64,000 nt of DNA from Melitaea cinxia (lineage: Eukaryota; Arthropoda; Insecta; Lepidoptera; Nymphalidae). This document shows positions 44,515 to 56,050 of this stretch, one piece after another. The stretch lies in NCBI RefSeq assembly GCF_905220565.1, contig NC_059401.1:10970766-11034765 (forward strand). Direction: 5' to 3'. Position numbers and translations under genes: made by a program. How positions within the stretch are numbered: the first letter of the stretch is position 1; each line of letters begins with the position of its first letter. The notes under the pieces are model-generated. The model saw nothing but the letters and a program-made list of their open reading frames with translations. It did not search any database and was not told the origin of the DNA.

Positions 44515-45415
44515 TATAATATATATTAGTTATGCTTGCGCAATCGCTTCTTCTCCCTATACTTGACTACGCTGATGTATGCTACTTAGATGCGACTGCG
44601 GAGCAACTGAAAAAACTAGATCGTCTTCAAAATCTTGCTATTCGCTTTATTTTTGGCTTACGTAAGTATGACCACATATCAAACTTTCGTGCTCAACTTA
44701 AATGGCTCCCAAACCGCCTTCGCCGTGATATGCACATCATGTCGTTCCTCTACAGAATACTCCACGATCCTAATTCTCCTGCATACCTGCGTTCTCGTTT
44801 TCAAATTCTCCCTTCTCCCACACGTTCTAGACGATCTTGCATCACTACAATGCTCGACATACCGAAAAACAACACAAAATTTCGCTTGCATTCTTTTTCG
44901 GTATATGGTGCATCGCTCTGGAACAAACTTCCTAAATATATCCAGCTTAGTCCTTCTATCTATACCTTCAAAAAGAAGCTAAAACAACACTTCCTCGCTC
45001 AAATGAATCCATAAATATCTTTTCATTAATGTTTACTTTTATTCTGTATTGTATAATATGTATATTATATGTGTATTTTATGTAGATATATATGTAATAT
45101 TTATGTAGATATATATGTAATATTTATGTGTATGATCTTTATAAGTAGTAGTATGTATATGTATATAGTATGTAAATGTAGCGTATATATATATTGTATG
45201 CTGTTATGAATATTATTTAATTAACTTTTTATTTTTAAGAATCTGTATATATCTACATTACTGCACTTTCTTAGCCTGCTATGTAACATTAGTTCTCACT
45301 ATCACAGGTTGGCTGGAAGAGATCTCTTTGAGAGATAAGTCCACCGTTGCTAACCAAATTTGTATCTTAATAACTGTACAAATAATTTAAGTGCAATAAA
45401 AGAATATAATAATAT
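44515..45415 (+). pseudogene. LINE 3' end: RT C-terminus and 3' UTR
   Basis: An intact 160-codon stretch (44532-45014) encodes LLLPILDYADVCYLDATAEQ, NLAIRFIFGLRKYDHIS, LRRDMHIMSFLYRILHD and VYGASLWNKLPKYIQ, the thumb and C-terminal tail of a Jockey/CR1-like reverse transcriptase. The 3' UTR holds GGTTGGCTGGAAGAGATCTC and ends GTGCAATAAAAGAATATAA. It is 5'-truncated, as usual for LINEs, and the best-preserved of the three copies of this family (also at 1 and 28600). Confidence 0.85.
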
Positions 45416-45754
45416 ATACTTATAGGTAGCATTTGCTCAAAAAAATCATGCTTTCGTGCTAAATAATGAACATGTCTGTCTGCTCCTTCGCACATATTGA
45501 TTAGGAGTTTTTGTACATAGCATGGCAATTTTAAATAAAGTGTGAGGGGGATAGAAGTCGTAACTGGGGTGAATGAACTTGTCTTCACTAAAATGTTTTA
45601 GATGCACACTCCAGTGTTTTGTATAACCTTCTTGGGCTTGACTTGTTGGATGTGTTCCACTAAATTCCGCGCATGGTTTGGAGTAAAACGTTAATTCAAT
45701 ATGGATTCGCGTAGTGGAACGCACTGATTATTTCCCGATATAAAATATTAAAAT

Positions 45755-46075
45755 ATTAATAATTAAGTATTGAGTTATTATACCTTATTAATTCTTTCGG
45801 GTGCCATCTGCGCGTGTCATGCGCAATGGATATCTATAAATGAAATATTAAATGCTGCCATTTTTAAGCTAAAAGTGGATTTAATTTTTGAGTGCTGGCG
45901 TTGCAGCACCCAATTTTGATTTTGATTTTTCTCAAAAACGAGGACACGTGCAAACAAATGTTATTAATCCTTTTTTTCATAAATTTTAACGCGCAGACGA
46001 TTAAATTAAACTAAATTATCATAAATTGTAAATTCATAATTCTGGGTGCCAACTTCATGAACCAGCATGTTTTCA
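45755..46075 (-). repeat. Interspersed repeat family D, inverted copy
   Basis: It matches 34865-35195 in reverse, with TTTCGGGTGCCATCTGCGCG, CAAAAACGAGGACACGTGCA and TTCTGGGTGCCAACTTCATG. Confidence 0.7.
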
Positions 46076-46109
46076 CCATGCCGCCATATAGCGAGCACAC
46101 AGCTGACCA

Positions 46110-46720
46110 GGCTTGCCAGAAAGTTTTGATTCAAGTCGCCCCATCTATGATCGAAAGTCGCAAAATATTCTTAGCAGTCGCCCAATGAAAGTTTGAATAC
46201 ACACTAGGATCTGTCTGTCAGTTTTTTTATGACAGTCTTATCATAACAGACTCGAAATTAAAAATTATTTATTTAAAATATGATTAACTTACATGATGTC
46301 CCAAGATACAAAAGATAAAATAAAAGATACAGATAAAATATATTGACTCAATTTCAAAATTAAAGGAAGCTTATTGGGACATTAATAAAAAACAATATTT
46401 TTTGTAACGGTTTTTGTACTTTTAACTTGTTGCCAACGCTGAGGATTAAAAAGAGCCTAATTTGCGACTTGTCGCCCAAACTTAAAAAAAGGAGCGTATC
46501 CATGAAAAAAATCGCCCAATTCGCGACAAATCGCCCCATCTGGCAACACTGCAGCTGACACCTGACACTTGACAGCGCCCAAATATGCGTTCCGCTGATA
46601 AAATTCGGCTTCAACGCCCGCGGCGTTCTTTATGTTAGTGGAACGGCAATTTTATTTCAGTGGTCGTGATCTATGGCGTTGTGGGCCTTAGGTGGAATAT
46701 GCTCTTAGTCTCTGTTTGCT
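46110..46720. repeat. Small inverted-repeat insertion and family D remainder
   Basis: AAGTCGCCCCATCTATGATC near 46135 faces GCGACAAATCGCCCCATCTG near 46525. This suggests a ~430-bp element with TCGCCC-type inverted ends. After it, GGCGTTGTGGGCCTTAGGTG (46675) is an inverted relative of 34600-34660. Confidence 0.4.
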
Positions 46721-46887
46721 TGTTTTTGTCAGAAAATTGTCAAAATAAATGTCATAAGATATAAGTCACGCTGACGGCCTATGTACTTTTTACCAATACC
46801 ATGTATTTTTTAATTTGTGTTAATCTAATATTCAGATGATATTGAAATTAATACACAATTTACACTCATAAGTAGGACAAAGATGTT

Positions 46888-49707
46888 ATGGAGGACAAGT
46901 CCATCTCGAATAAGACGCCAGTATGGCAAAACTGTGTGCATTGCCCAAACCTGCTGTTCAATACTGCCACGGAATTCGAAAGGTTAATATTTAATGTTTT
47001 CATAATGTATCTATATCAAAAGTATATATTTTTAACAACTTGAATGTTAACTATAATTTTGGTTTTAAGAACACTACATTATTTAAAAATAAAGTTTATA
47101 TTACATATTATTTTTGAGGAAAATATACTTAATAATTTTTGTATTTTTAGACATATTCAAGAAAAACACAGTATTAAAGAAGGGACTATTATATTATGCC
47201 AATATGGACAAAATGGCATATGTTCAGCTTTACAATTTGGAGATTTAAGAAAAGCAGGATTCAAATATCATGTAAGACAACACCATATTTATAAAACTAA
47301 CACGAATGATGATTGGACGTTTTATTCATCGTCGCAAAATCTTCCTGCGGTTTTAAATGATCCAAACAGAGGCAAACAAAGTAATTTTTTTACTAAAACA
47401 TGGGGTGATGGTTTTATAGATAAAGTAGAAATTTATCCTAGTCCATATTTACCAGAAATAACCTTATTACATTTTGAGTCATATTGTAAGAAAATTTCTA
47501 GAAGATACAGAAGACACTGTCAACTCAAAGAAAATTTACCAAGCAAAACTAAGACACCTGTTATTGAAAATGTTTGTGAAGTACCGAATATATTCTTTGA
47601 ACAGTCTTTAGCACTGAATGACCCAAAGATTTTCTGTAAAGTTTTTCCTAGCCTTTCCAATACGCAAGATATTAATTCTACTATTAGATCACTGCAAGAA
47701 ACATTAAGTACTTATCTTGATGTTGTAGAAATGAAAATATCAAAACAAGTTGCACAGAAATCAGATGCTTTTTTTCACGCTATGCTTTCACACGACACTA
47801 TAATGGAACAAATGGCTAGAGCTGTTCGGACAGTTCAACATACAAGGAAAGACATTAAGAGTGTTAAAGAAAACCTAAGTGAAAGTGCGTTACAATTAAT
47901 CAGCCTGACAAGGATAAATCGAAATCTCAATAATGTCCATGATCTATTAAAATTAATGGGTACAGTTCAGCAAACGCAACCAATGATTCAGCTTCTTCTT
48001 AGTACGTCTGACTATGTGGCAGCTCTCGACCTGATTAGCTCTACTCAAAAAGTATTATTGACACGTTTGTCCAGTATTCAAGCTTTTCGTCATTTATCTC
48101 CACAATTAACAGAAATGAAAAGGTTAATACATAAGATGTTAAGCAATGAATTTTCAAGATTCATTGTATCAGATCTCAATAGACCTCCTAAAGACCAAAC
48201 AGTTTTACCAGAGAGGGATAAAGTAGTGTCTATTGTATCAGGTATTCTGCGTTTAAAGGAATTTGATTTTCTTGAAATTTTCAAAACTGAGGCAATGACT
48301 TCTATACAAGCTACAATTAAACAATGTCTTATAGAAATAATATCTGAGAGGGATGGAAGTACAGAAATTGTACTCAGAGGTTCAAATACAGATACATGGC
48401 TTCTTTGTAATGAAGGAATAACATTTCTTCAAAAGGTTACACCTAATTTAGTAAATTTATTTAAAAGGATTTTATCCATAAGCAATTTAATACTAGATAT
48501 AAGCCAAATGGGTGATATAGTGGGAAATGAAAATGAAGAAATATGGACGCAAGATGAACTGATCTTTATTGAAGAAAAAGTAAAAAAAGTAATTATTTCC
48601 CTTTCTGACTACTGTAATGAAAGGTGTGCCAATCTAATAGTCACAAAGACTGATAAAGAACATGCATTAACCGATTTATCACAGCTATCCACATTATCTG
48701 ATTTAATTGAAAAATTTTCAAAAGAATGTGAACAGATGACTGGGCATTATAGTAGTGCAATGAAATTGGCATTAAGAAGTTTTGCTATGAAATATATACA
48801 AAACTTGCATTCAGAACGAAGATCGCAACTGACCGCTGCACTCAATGCTGAAAGATGGAAAATGGCTGATGTACCATGTGAACTACAGAGTGTTATTAGT
48901 AAAATAAGTGAAATGGATGAGATACCTCTAATACTTCAGTACGAAAGTGGTAAACCAGATGGAAAATATTTAGTTATAAATAAAGAAAATTATGCTATAG
49001 TTTCTACAGTGCAGCTGTTAATCAAAATTTTACTAGAGTACTGTGATGCTACTAAACAATCACCAGATATTGTTCAATACATGGTACACTGCATGTTGGA
49101 ACTGATTAGATTGTATAATTCTAGGTGCTGTCAGCTCGTCTTAGGTGCTGGAGCCATACAAAGTGCAGGCTTAAAAACAATTTCCACATCAAACTTGGCT
49201 TTAGTGTCTAGGTCTTTACAAGTTATACTTTGGCTTCTACCTTTAATTCTGAAATTATTAGAGAAAATACACTCAAAGGAGTTGCCATTAAATGGTTTCA
49301 GCAGTTTAGAAAGTGATATAACTGGACATAAGAAAGAAATTGAAAGTAAAATTTGCTTTATAGTTAGTAATATGCTATGTTCGCAATTAAGTGGTTGGGA
49401 AGCCAAGCCACCAGTTCCTTCACAGACATTCCGGAATATATCTAAGCACTTAGTAAAACTTCATGAAGCTCTTATTGATATTTTGCCACAAGAACAAATA
49501 AGTAATATATATATGAAAGTACATGTTAACTTTAAAGACAAACTGAGAGAACAATTAGTAAAAATGAATATAGTTGCAAATGGAAGTCCTCAACATGGTG
49601 TTGTAACCTCAGAATTAACTTTTTACTTACAAACTCTTAAAACTCTTAGAGTTATTAACGAAAACGATTCTGAGGATAATATATTATATGATATCTGGCT
49701 AAATTAA
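46888..49707 (+). CDS. VPS54: VPS54, GARP complex subunit
   Basis: Exon 1 is 46888-46982, exon 2 is 47151-49707; the intron runs GTTAAT...TTTTTAG and splitting an Arg codon keeps the frame, giving 883 residues. The N-terminus has a C2H2-like pattern (CVHC, 13 residues, H, 4 residues, H) built across the intron and a second Cys/His group (CQYGQNGIC ... HVRQHH). FFTKTWGDGFIDK and the helical bundle with YLDVVEMKISKQVAQKSDAF, HTRKDIKSVKENL and LLLSTSDYVAALDLISSTQ are VPS54 N-domain features; LNAERWKMADVPCELQSVI and LVINKENYAIVSTVQLL mark the C-terminal domain. VPS54 tethers endosome-derived vesicles at the trans-Golgi with VPS51/52/53. The length is slightly below fly and human forms. Converges with ALG7. 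Confidence 0.92.
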
Positions 49708-51623
49708 GTAACTAATAGATATATTCAAATGATAGCGTTTTATATGGAAGAATGTGTTAACTTGTGAAAGGCCATTTATTGTAGTTTGATGAACACATTT
49801 ACCTCTACCTACTATTAAATACAATCCAAGCAAATTGTGTATTTTAGTGTTGTTTAAATATTTTTTTAAATGTTGAAAGTAAACTCATATGGTATGCTTA
49901 TAATTATGACGAAATAGCAAAGTAGGTACATAAAGTTATACACATACATAGTTTCATTTTTTTTAATGTTAGATAAATTATGTATTCTCAATTTATGTAA
50001 TTTTAAAAAATAAATTATTTACTATACCTTATCTTAGTCTTTAAATTTAAAATATTATGTAATTATCACGTTCTTTTTTTTTGTTTTCATATTAATATAT
50101 TTCTATATAGGTAGGTAAATACATCTTATATTTATAATTTGGTTTTTAATATTTAGCTATAAACAAAAGAACGATTTCAAAATAAGCTAGTGATGCATTA
50201 ATGATTACTTTATTATTTATTTATTTTTATTGTACTTTGTCATAAAGTATACTTTTATGATTTACTTGTTATTTATTATTAACAAGCGACCCGCCCCAGC
50301 TTTGCACGGATGAAATGGTAATACAAAATATACTAGGTACAGAATGTCTTTATATACAACATTCACAACTTTTTTGTCGTTAGACAAACAAACATGTTTT
50401 ATTTGAATTGATAAATTATGGTTTTAGTCTAATCCTTACCTACTATAAAAGCGCTTAAAAAATTAGCTTTAAAACGACTATAAAGTACGCACATACAATT
50501 TCGAAAAATTTGTAGCACTGGCGTGGCCGGCACCTGGCCTATACCTACCGCCGAAACCGTAATGACACTGCATTTTAATATCTTCGAAAATATTCGTTTA
50601 AATTATATGTTGTAAAAAGACATTGATCTATATTCAATACGCAATGCATTTATGGTAACTAATGGATAAGGATTAATGCCGTATTGCTTAAAATCGCTTC
50701 GTAAATAAGCCATCAATTCTTGTAAAGGATAAAAAATGGTTATTGTGGGTTATCCCTAAGAGATAGACGTATACCATCACGGACTTTTTGTAGACAGTTT
50801 TAAGTCGTACAATACTGTAGTACATTATTTCGATCTATCTCGTAGGTTTCAGCCAGCGTTTGTAATGTAAACGCAAAAAAATGTGTTTACAGTGATCCCC
50901 TCTATTTCATATTACGCAATATCAATACCCCGTATGATACGAGCATTCCCCCGTATAACACGAGCATTCCCCCGTATAACACGAGCATTCCCTCGTATAA
51001 CACGAGCACTAGACACTATAATATTTACATGAGTAACAAAGTAGCATCAATTTTAACATTCTAAAGACCTGTTTCACTAATAGTGGATACTTAATTCTAT
51101 TTTTGAATGAATACAACTATATTTTTGAGATATTTCTATTCTTAAATGTGAATCTAAAAGTTGTAGTTTGTGGAGAAACAGCTTCTAATGACCTTTTCCA
51201 CCTCCTACTATTATAAAATATAAAGTTTTTTCGTAATTTATGTGCAGGATAAATTTTATCCACAACCGATGAAACCCCTAAGAAAAAAAATCAATTAAGG
51301 CTTATTTAAACTAAGTTTAAAAAAAAACGAGTGTGAAAATAGGCCTGCATTGTGTCTTAAGTATACGAAGCGTATGAGAGACAGAAAATATGCGCTCGAC
51401 CTCTCTCTTTCTCTGTTCGCCTCACCCGATCGCACTTTTCGTAACGCTCTTGTTACACATTCACCAGCTTACTCCCCAAGTCAATCGTGTACAAAGAAAT
51501 TTTACTACAAAACTGGAATCGGAAAGTTTATAGCATCTTTTATTGTTGGTAATTGTCTCTTATAAATCAACTCTTGTGTAGTTTCCATAATTTTTTTGAA
51601 TAAGTCAAGGGAAATGAGCTTAC
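49708..51623. other. VPS54 3' flank, no gene
   Basis: AATAAA at 50009-50014 is a candidate poly(A) signal. Bases 50280-50310 (GCGACCCGCCCCAGCTTTGC) are a LINE-like scrap. The open frame at 51350-51565 is repeat-like, with a ACCTCTCTCTTTCTCTGTTC stretch, and shows no protein family motif. Confidence 0.55.
50927..51008 (+). repeat. 21-bp minisatellite (about 4 copies)
   Basis: GAGCATTCCCCCGTATAACA plus C is repeated at 50941, 50962 and 50983 with one C/T change, preceded by a partial unit. Non-coding. Confidence 0.9.
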
Positions 51624-51627
51624 TTAA

Positions 51628-52832
51628 GAGCCATTTCACAATTTTACGCTCTGCAAGTTTAGGTAAATTTGGTCGCATCGCGCGAGTCGTACGAGCCGCG
51701 CGATCTTTGTGCTAGTACGTATAGTGTGACAACCAAAAGACCATCGTGATCATTTTCTGATGTATAATAAAAATTATAACTATGGTATAAAATGTTTTTT
51801 ACATAATTAATTTGTTAAAAATTTCAAGTATGTTATATAACAACAGTCAATAAATTTAAAATAAAATTAAAAAAATCAATTTTATGAAACAATTTTTTTA
51901 AATTGATTTAGTTTTTTCAGTTTACGAATGAATCTAATATTTACGATATGAATAAAAAAGCATTTAATGACATCGACACCGACAAACATATTAATTAACA
52001 AATAACTAGACAAACAGATTGAAATGCCTATTTGTATTGATAGTGTGAGAAAAGAAAATTAAATTATACATTTGTTTACAGAAATTATCATTATATTATT
52101 TTACAGTCATTTTCGTAATATGTTTATTTTATTTATATTTTATTATGAAAGTATCAAATGCGTTTTATCCGCTATAACAACAGGCGCTTGGCGCGTGTGA
52201 GCGAAAGAGACGGCTGCGCAGAATTTAGCGTGGACCTTACCTCTAAGAGCGCTAGCGCTCGACTGATTTACCGGGCTTGATGCGTGGCAATATATACTAT
52301 CTTTTTATTATTTAATATAAAATGTATTAAAAATAATTACATCTTTTAATTATTTTTTTTGTATTCCTTAATGATGTAAGTTTACTTTGATGAAGATAGT
52401 TCGTTAAAATTTCTTAGTTTTCTAAGAGAAATAAGGCTTTTAAAATTGTACTTATTTGGAAAATATTCGTAACTTTAAATTTTTTTTATCGTTTAATAGA
52501 GATACAAATGGAATAAAAATCTATGATAGTGGACAACAAAATTATATTCCACATATTATATTTTTTTAAAATTGTTTCAACGTAGAGGTTATTGAAAAGT
52601 AGGACTTCAAAGTATACATTGCGACCGTTTACCCAGGGAGGAGGCTGATGAAAAGGTTAATAATTTTATACACATAATATAAATCAAAATTCTGATCTGA
52701 CTATGGACTACAACAAAGGTTGCTCTATTATATTTCAAGAATATAAATTACATTATTGCATCCAACACTGAGATTAACGACGTCAAAATATTACAATTTC
52801 GCTGATTGTTACCGATTTTTGTGAAATGGCTC
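51628..52832. mobile_element. TTAA-flanked 1,205-bp element, copy 2
   Basis: Same element as 39364-40568, same orientation and exact length, with TTAA at 51624-51627 and 52833-52836. Differences noticed are T/A, A/G and G/T single bases in the right half. It lies 175 bases beyond the ALG7 stop, in the shared VPS54-ALG7 3' region. Confidence 0.9.
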
Positions 52833-53007
52833 TTAAGGAAAACTTATAAATAATTTATTTTCCTTAGTAAGACACCTCAAGTTTTTGGACACTTTAAATA
52901 CATGCTCGTAATTTAAAGTTTGGTGTTCATAAATATAAATAAAAAATATCTAATGTCCAATTTATATTTACAATTTGGTATTTATATAAAATGTAATAAA
53001 ACTTAAG

Positions 53008-55289
53008 TTAGGTTTTAACATCATAAAAATAAGAGGCCATTGGATATCTTATCAGAAATGCTACACATGTACAAAAAATTTGAAATAATAGCAAACTAGC
53101 AGTTAATCGTACTTCAGGCATTGGGCCTAATTTTATCAAAAACAAATTTATTAGTGTCATATTATTAATTGTTATGCTGTCATCATCTTCGAGCTTATCA
53201 ATTAAACGGAAACGTGTTAGTATTCCTAAAACTAATTCATTCAAAGCAGTCATTTCTTTTTTTGATATAACTGTTTTACTTGGGTAGAGTATGTCTGTTT
53301 CTGCGCTATACTTGGGAAGTCTGTGTCTTGGGCAAGGTATTACGTGAAATAGCTGTGGTACAGAATATAAAAAATTGATAATTTGTGGTAAGAAAAATAA
53401 CAAAACAGTTTTACTAAAATGGCTGAGAATGGCAACTACAGCAAAAGTCATTCCTGATACATAACAAAATGTATCACCCACAAAAACTTTAGATGGATAC
53501 CTGAAAAAAAACCAAAGAAAACAATTTTTAACAGTTATTTATAATTGTTAACTTAAAATGAAAAACAAACCGGCCAAGTGCGAGTCGGACTCGCGCACTG
53601 AGGGGTCCCATACAAACAAAATTATTAAAAATATTTTTATTATATAATGTAACTAAAAATGTATGCTTTTCGTAATTTTTCCTTTATTTGTACTATGAGA
53701 CATTGCTTCGTACCAAATTTCAAGATTCTGAGTTCACGGGAAGTACCCTGTAGGTTTTGATTCCCTTTGCAATATCCATCCAAAATTTGCAGCATAAACG
53801 GCTGTATCTTTTGATTGCATTGGCTTAGAAGTGTGATTTTTCACAGCTCCAATGGACAGTAGATTTCAGTAATTGATATAAGTTTCAGCTTGACACCTCC
53901 AAGTGTTCCTAAGAAAAAGGGTCTTGACAGACAGATGGACAATAAAGTGATCCTATAAGGGTTCAGTTTTTCCTTCTGAGGTACGGTGAGGAACCCTAAA
54001 AACGAATATACTAAGTATTTGAAATCTTACCAATTGTGTTTAAGTAGAGCTAATGTCGTAGCAAGGTATGGTATCATAATGTGTAGTGAAAAGCTGTGAG
54101 CTTTAAATTGGTCACCTCTCAATTCTATAATATCAAAAATTATTATTGAGATTGCTATAACAGCCGACTGTCCGACTTCAAGACCATTTATTCCAGCTAA
54201 AATATTTATGGCATTTGTGCAGAAAACTGCTAGCATTCCCATATAAATATAATATAAAATACCTGAAAAATAATTGGATTTATTTTAAATATTAATTAAA
54301 TCTACTAAATAAAATATTATAGACAACGATAAGGATATTTGGACACTAGCTTGATTCCAGTGGTAATTTAGCGTGACTAGTGTGATTGGCACTAAGTACA
54401 GTTCAAAATCTATTGTGGTTCTGTTCTTTAGAAGCCGAACATATCACAGAATGAAATTATGTCGATGAATGGTCTAATTTTGAGGTTAGGTTAGTTTTTT
54501 TTTCAAGAAGTACCAGTCACGCTAGATTAACGCTGGGGTCACGTTAGTGTCTGAATATCCTCAGTCTATAGACAAACAATATCAAAATCTTAATTAAGCT
54601 TTCTCTAAAGTTTCAATAAATAAAAAATGTAATAACTTACCAATGTTAATAGAAACTCCAAAGAACTGCCTCAGAGGTATTGGAACAATAAATGTAGTAG
54701 AATTAAAATTCACATAGTAAACTACTAGTAACGGTAAAGATGCAATTGTAGGGAGAAGTAATTTATACCTCCATTTCAAATTTAATACATCATCTGCAAA
54801 CCCTAGCAGTAACATACAACATATTGACAACAGCGCTGCCAGCAACTCTGCAAACTAGATAACACAGTTCAATATATCTTATAAAACGTTATTAATAATT
54901 TTTTTTTTCAAATTGATAAAACTAAAAATACATAAACTGCTATTTATTTTTACCTCGTTGTGTGGAAAGTTTCCTCTGTCCATTAATCCATTCCCAAAAA
55001 CAATTGGTATAAACAAGAAAATAGTCACTAAGAAAACGCAACCCGAGACAACTCCAATTGCTTCAGGTCTGTGACATTAAAAATTGAATTGTAGTCCTCA
55101 GGTATTAATCTTAAGCATAGTTTTTTTGCATTTTTACAGTCATACTTACACTTTTTCTTTCGATATCTTGCAAAGATCGATTCCATATAGACCGGCATTT
55201 ATGAATAGATTTTTCATTTTAGGAATTAATTCATCAGTTATAAGGTAAGATATTGTGGAAAAAAATATTAAAACTATTATTGACCACAT
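53008..55289 (-). CDS. ALG7: ALG7/DPAGT1, UDP-GlcNAc:dolichyl-P GlcNAc-1-P transferase
   Basis: Five minus-strand exons, 55289-55150, 55068-54954, 54854-54641, 54262-54031 and 53500-53008, all have GT..AG borders and join in frame to 397 residues (human form about 408). The enzyme makes dolichyl-PP-GlcNAc on the ER membrane, the first step of N-glycosylation and the tunicamycin target. Diagnostic parts: PEAIGVVSGCVFLV in exon 2; LLGFADDVLNLKWRYKLLLP with the Asp pair in exon 3; FCTNAINILAGINGLEVGQS in exon 4; VFVGDTFCYVSGMTFA, HFSKTVLLFFLPQ and PCPRHRLPKY (UDP-GlcNAc-binding loop) in exon 5; NNMTLINL near the end. About ten hydrophobic segments fit the family. Intron 4 carries a lepidopteran repeat. 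It looks functional. Confidence 0.95.
53568..54000 (+). repeat. Lepidopteran repeat in ALG7 intron 4
   Basis: It opens CGGCCAAGTGCGAGTCGGAC, then TCGCGCACTGAGGGGTCCCA, and closes GACAGACAGATGGACAATAA and TGAGGAACCCTAAAAA. This layout is a frequent non-coding repeat of moths and butterflies. Antisense to the gene. Confidence 0.6.
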
Positions 55290-55595
55290 CGTTGTGGAAT
55301 ATTATATACAGAAATTATTTAGCCTATTTTATTAATTGGACTTTTATAACTTCTTTATATATAAGTCTTATATATTAATAAATGCTTAAATATAAGAAAT
55401 ATCGGCATTATTTAATATTATCAACAAGTCTAACAACACGAATGCATTTTAGTGTCGTTTGACATTTGCAAATAGCAATGTCAAGAATTCAAGATTAAAT
55501 TACAAACAAATAATTGCCAGCTTACAGCTTTTAGGGACTATTGTAGTGTCGGAATGAAAGTCTTGATCAGAAGGTGTCGATCGAATATATTTGCA
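55290..55595. other. ALG7 upstream region
   Basis: AT-rich 300 bases between the ALG7 ATG and the LINE poly(A); it must hold the ALG7 promoter, but no clear TATA or stress element was seen. Confidence 0.4.
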
Positions 55596-56050
55596 TTTTT
55601 TTTTTCTTTTTTTTTTCGAAATGACAGTTGCTGTTGGTCCTACTGGCCTCTACAGCGTCACCGGTGAGAGGGGCCGGGCACTTAGGCAACCGGCCGCGAA
55701 GGAAGATGTGGGCCCTTTTCGGCGGGCACAGGGGTGACGTTCGTCCTAAGGGTGTCTCCTAGCGAGATCGCACCTCGGCTTAGAACGTCGTCGGGATGGA
55801 GGAGGCGCTATGCGGAGCGCTGCGGCGAGTTGTGGACGGTCGATGCGCCTAAGCGTATCCGAGCCGTCCTAACGCGGGGGACCTCGTCTTCGCCGGCGAA
55901 GGCTTTGCGTGAGTGTTTTGTGTGTGGGTGTGTTACCTACGAGAGGGGCGTTGGCTGCGGTTAACCTATCGTCGGGATCTGTCAAGACGTGTTTAGGACG
56001 TCTAAGTCTCGTCTGTACGTTTCCTCTACCTACGTAGGAGCAGACCTCTG

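Noticed and set aside
45446..45724. 92-codon minus frame with several Cys/His residues
   Set aside because: No regular zinc-finger spacing and no homology that I recognise; flanked by LINE 3' UTR and repeat family D.
47044..47150. Upstream extension of the VPS54 reading frame to 47044
   Set aside because: A TTTTTAG acceptor at 47150 and an exon at 46888-46982 give an in-frame join that completes a conserved Cys/His pattern; the extension is hydrophobic intron sequence.
51350..51565. 71-codon + frame after VPS54
   Set aside because: Composed of CT-rich repeat-like DNA, without motif or signal.
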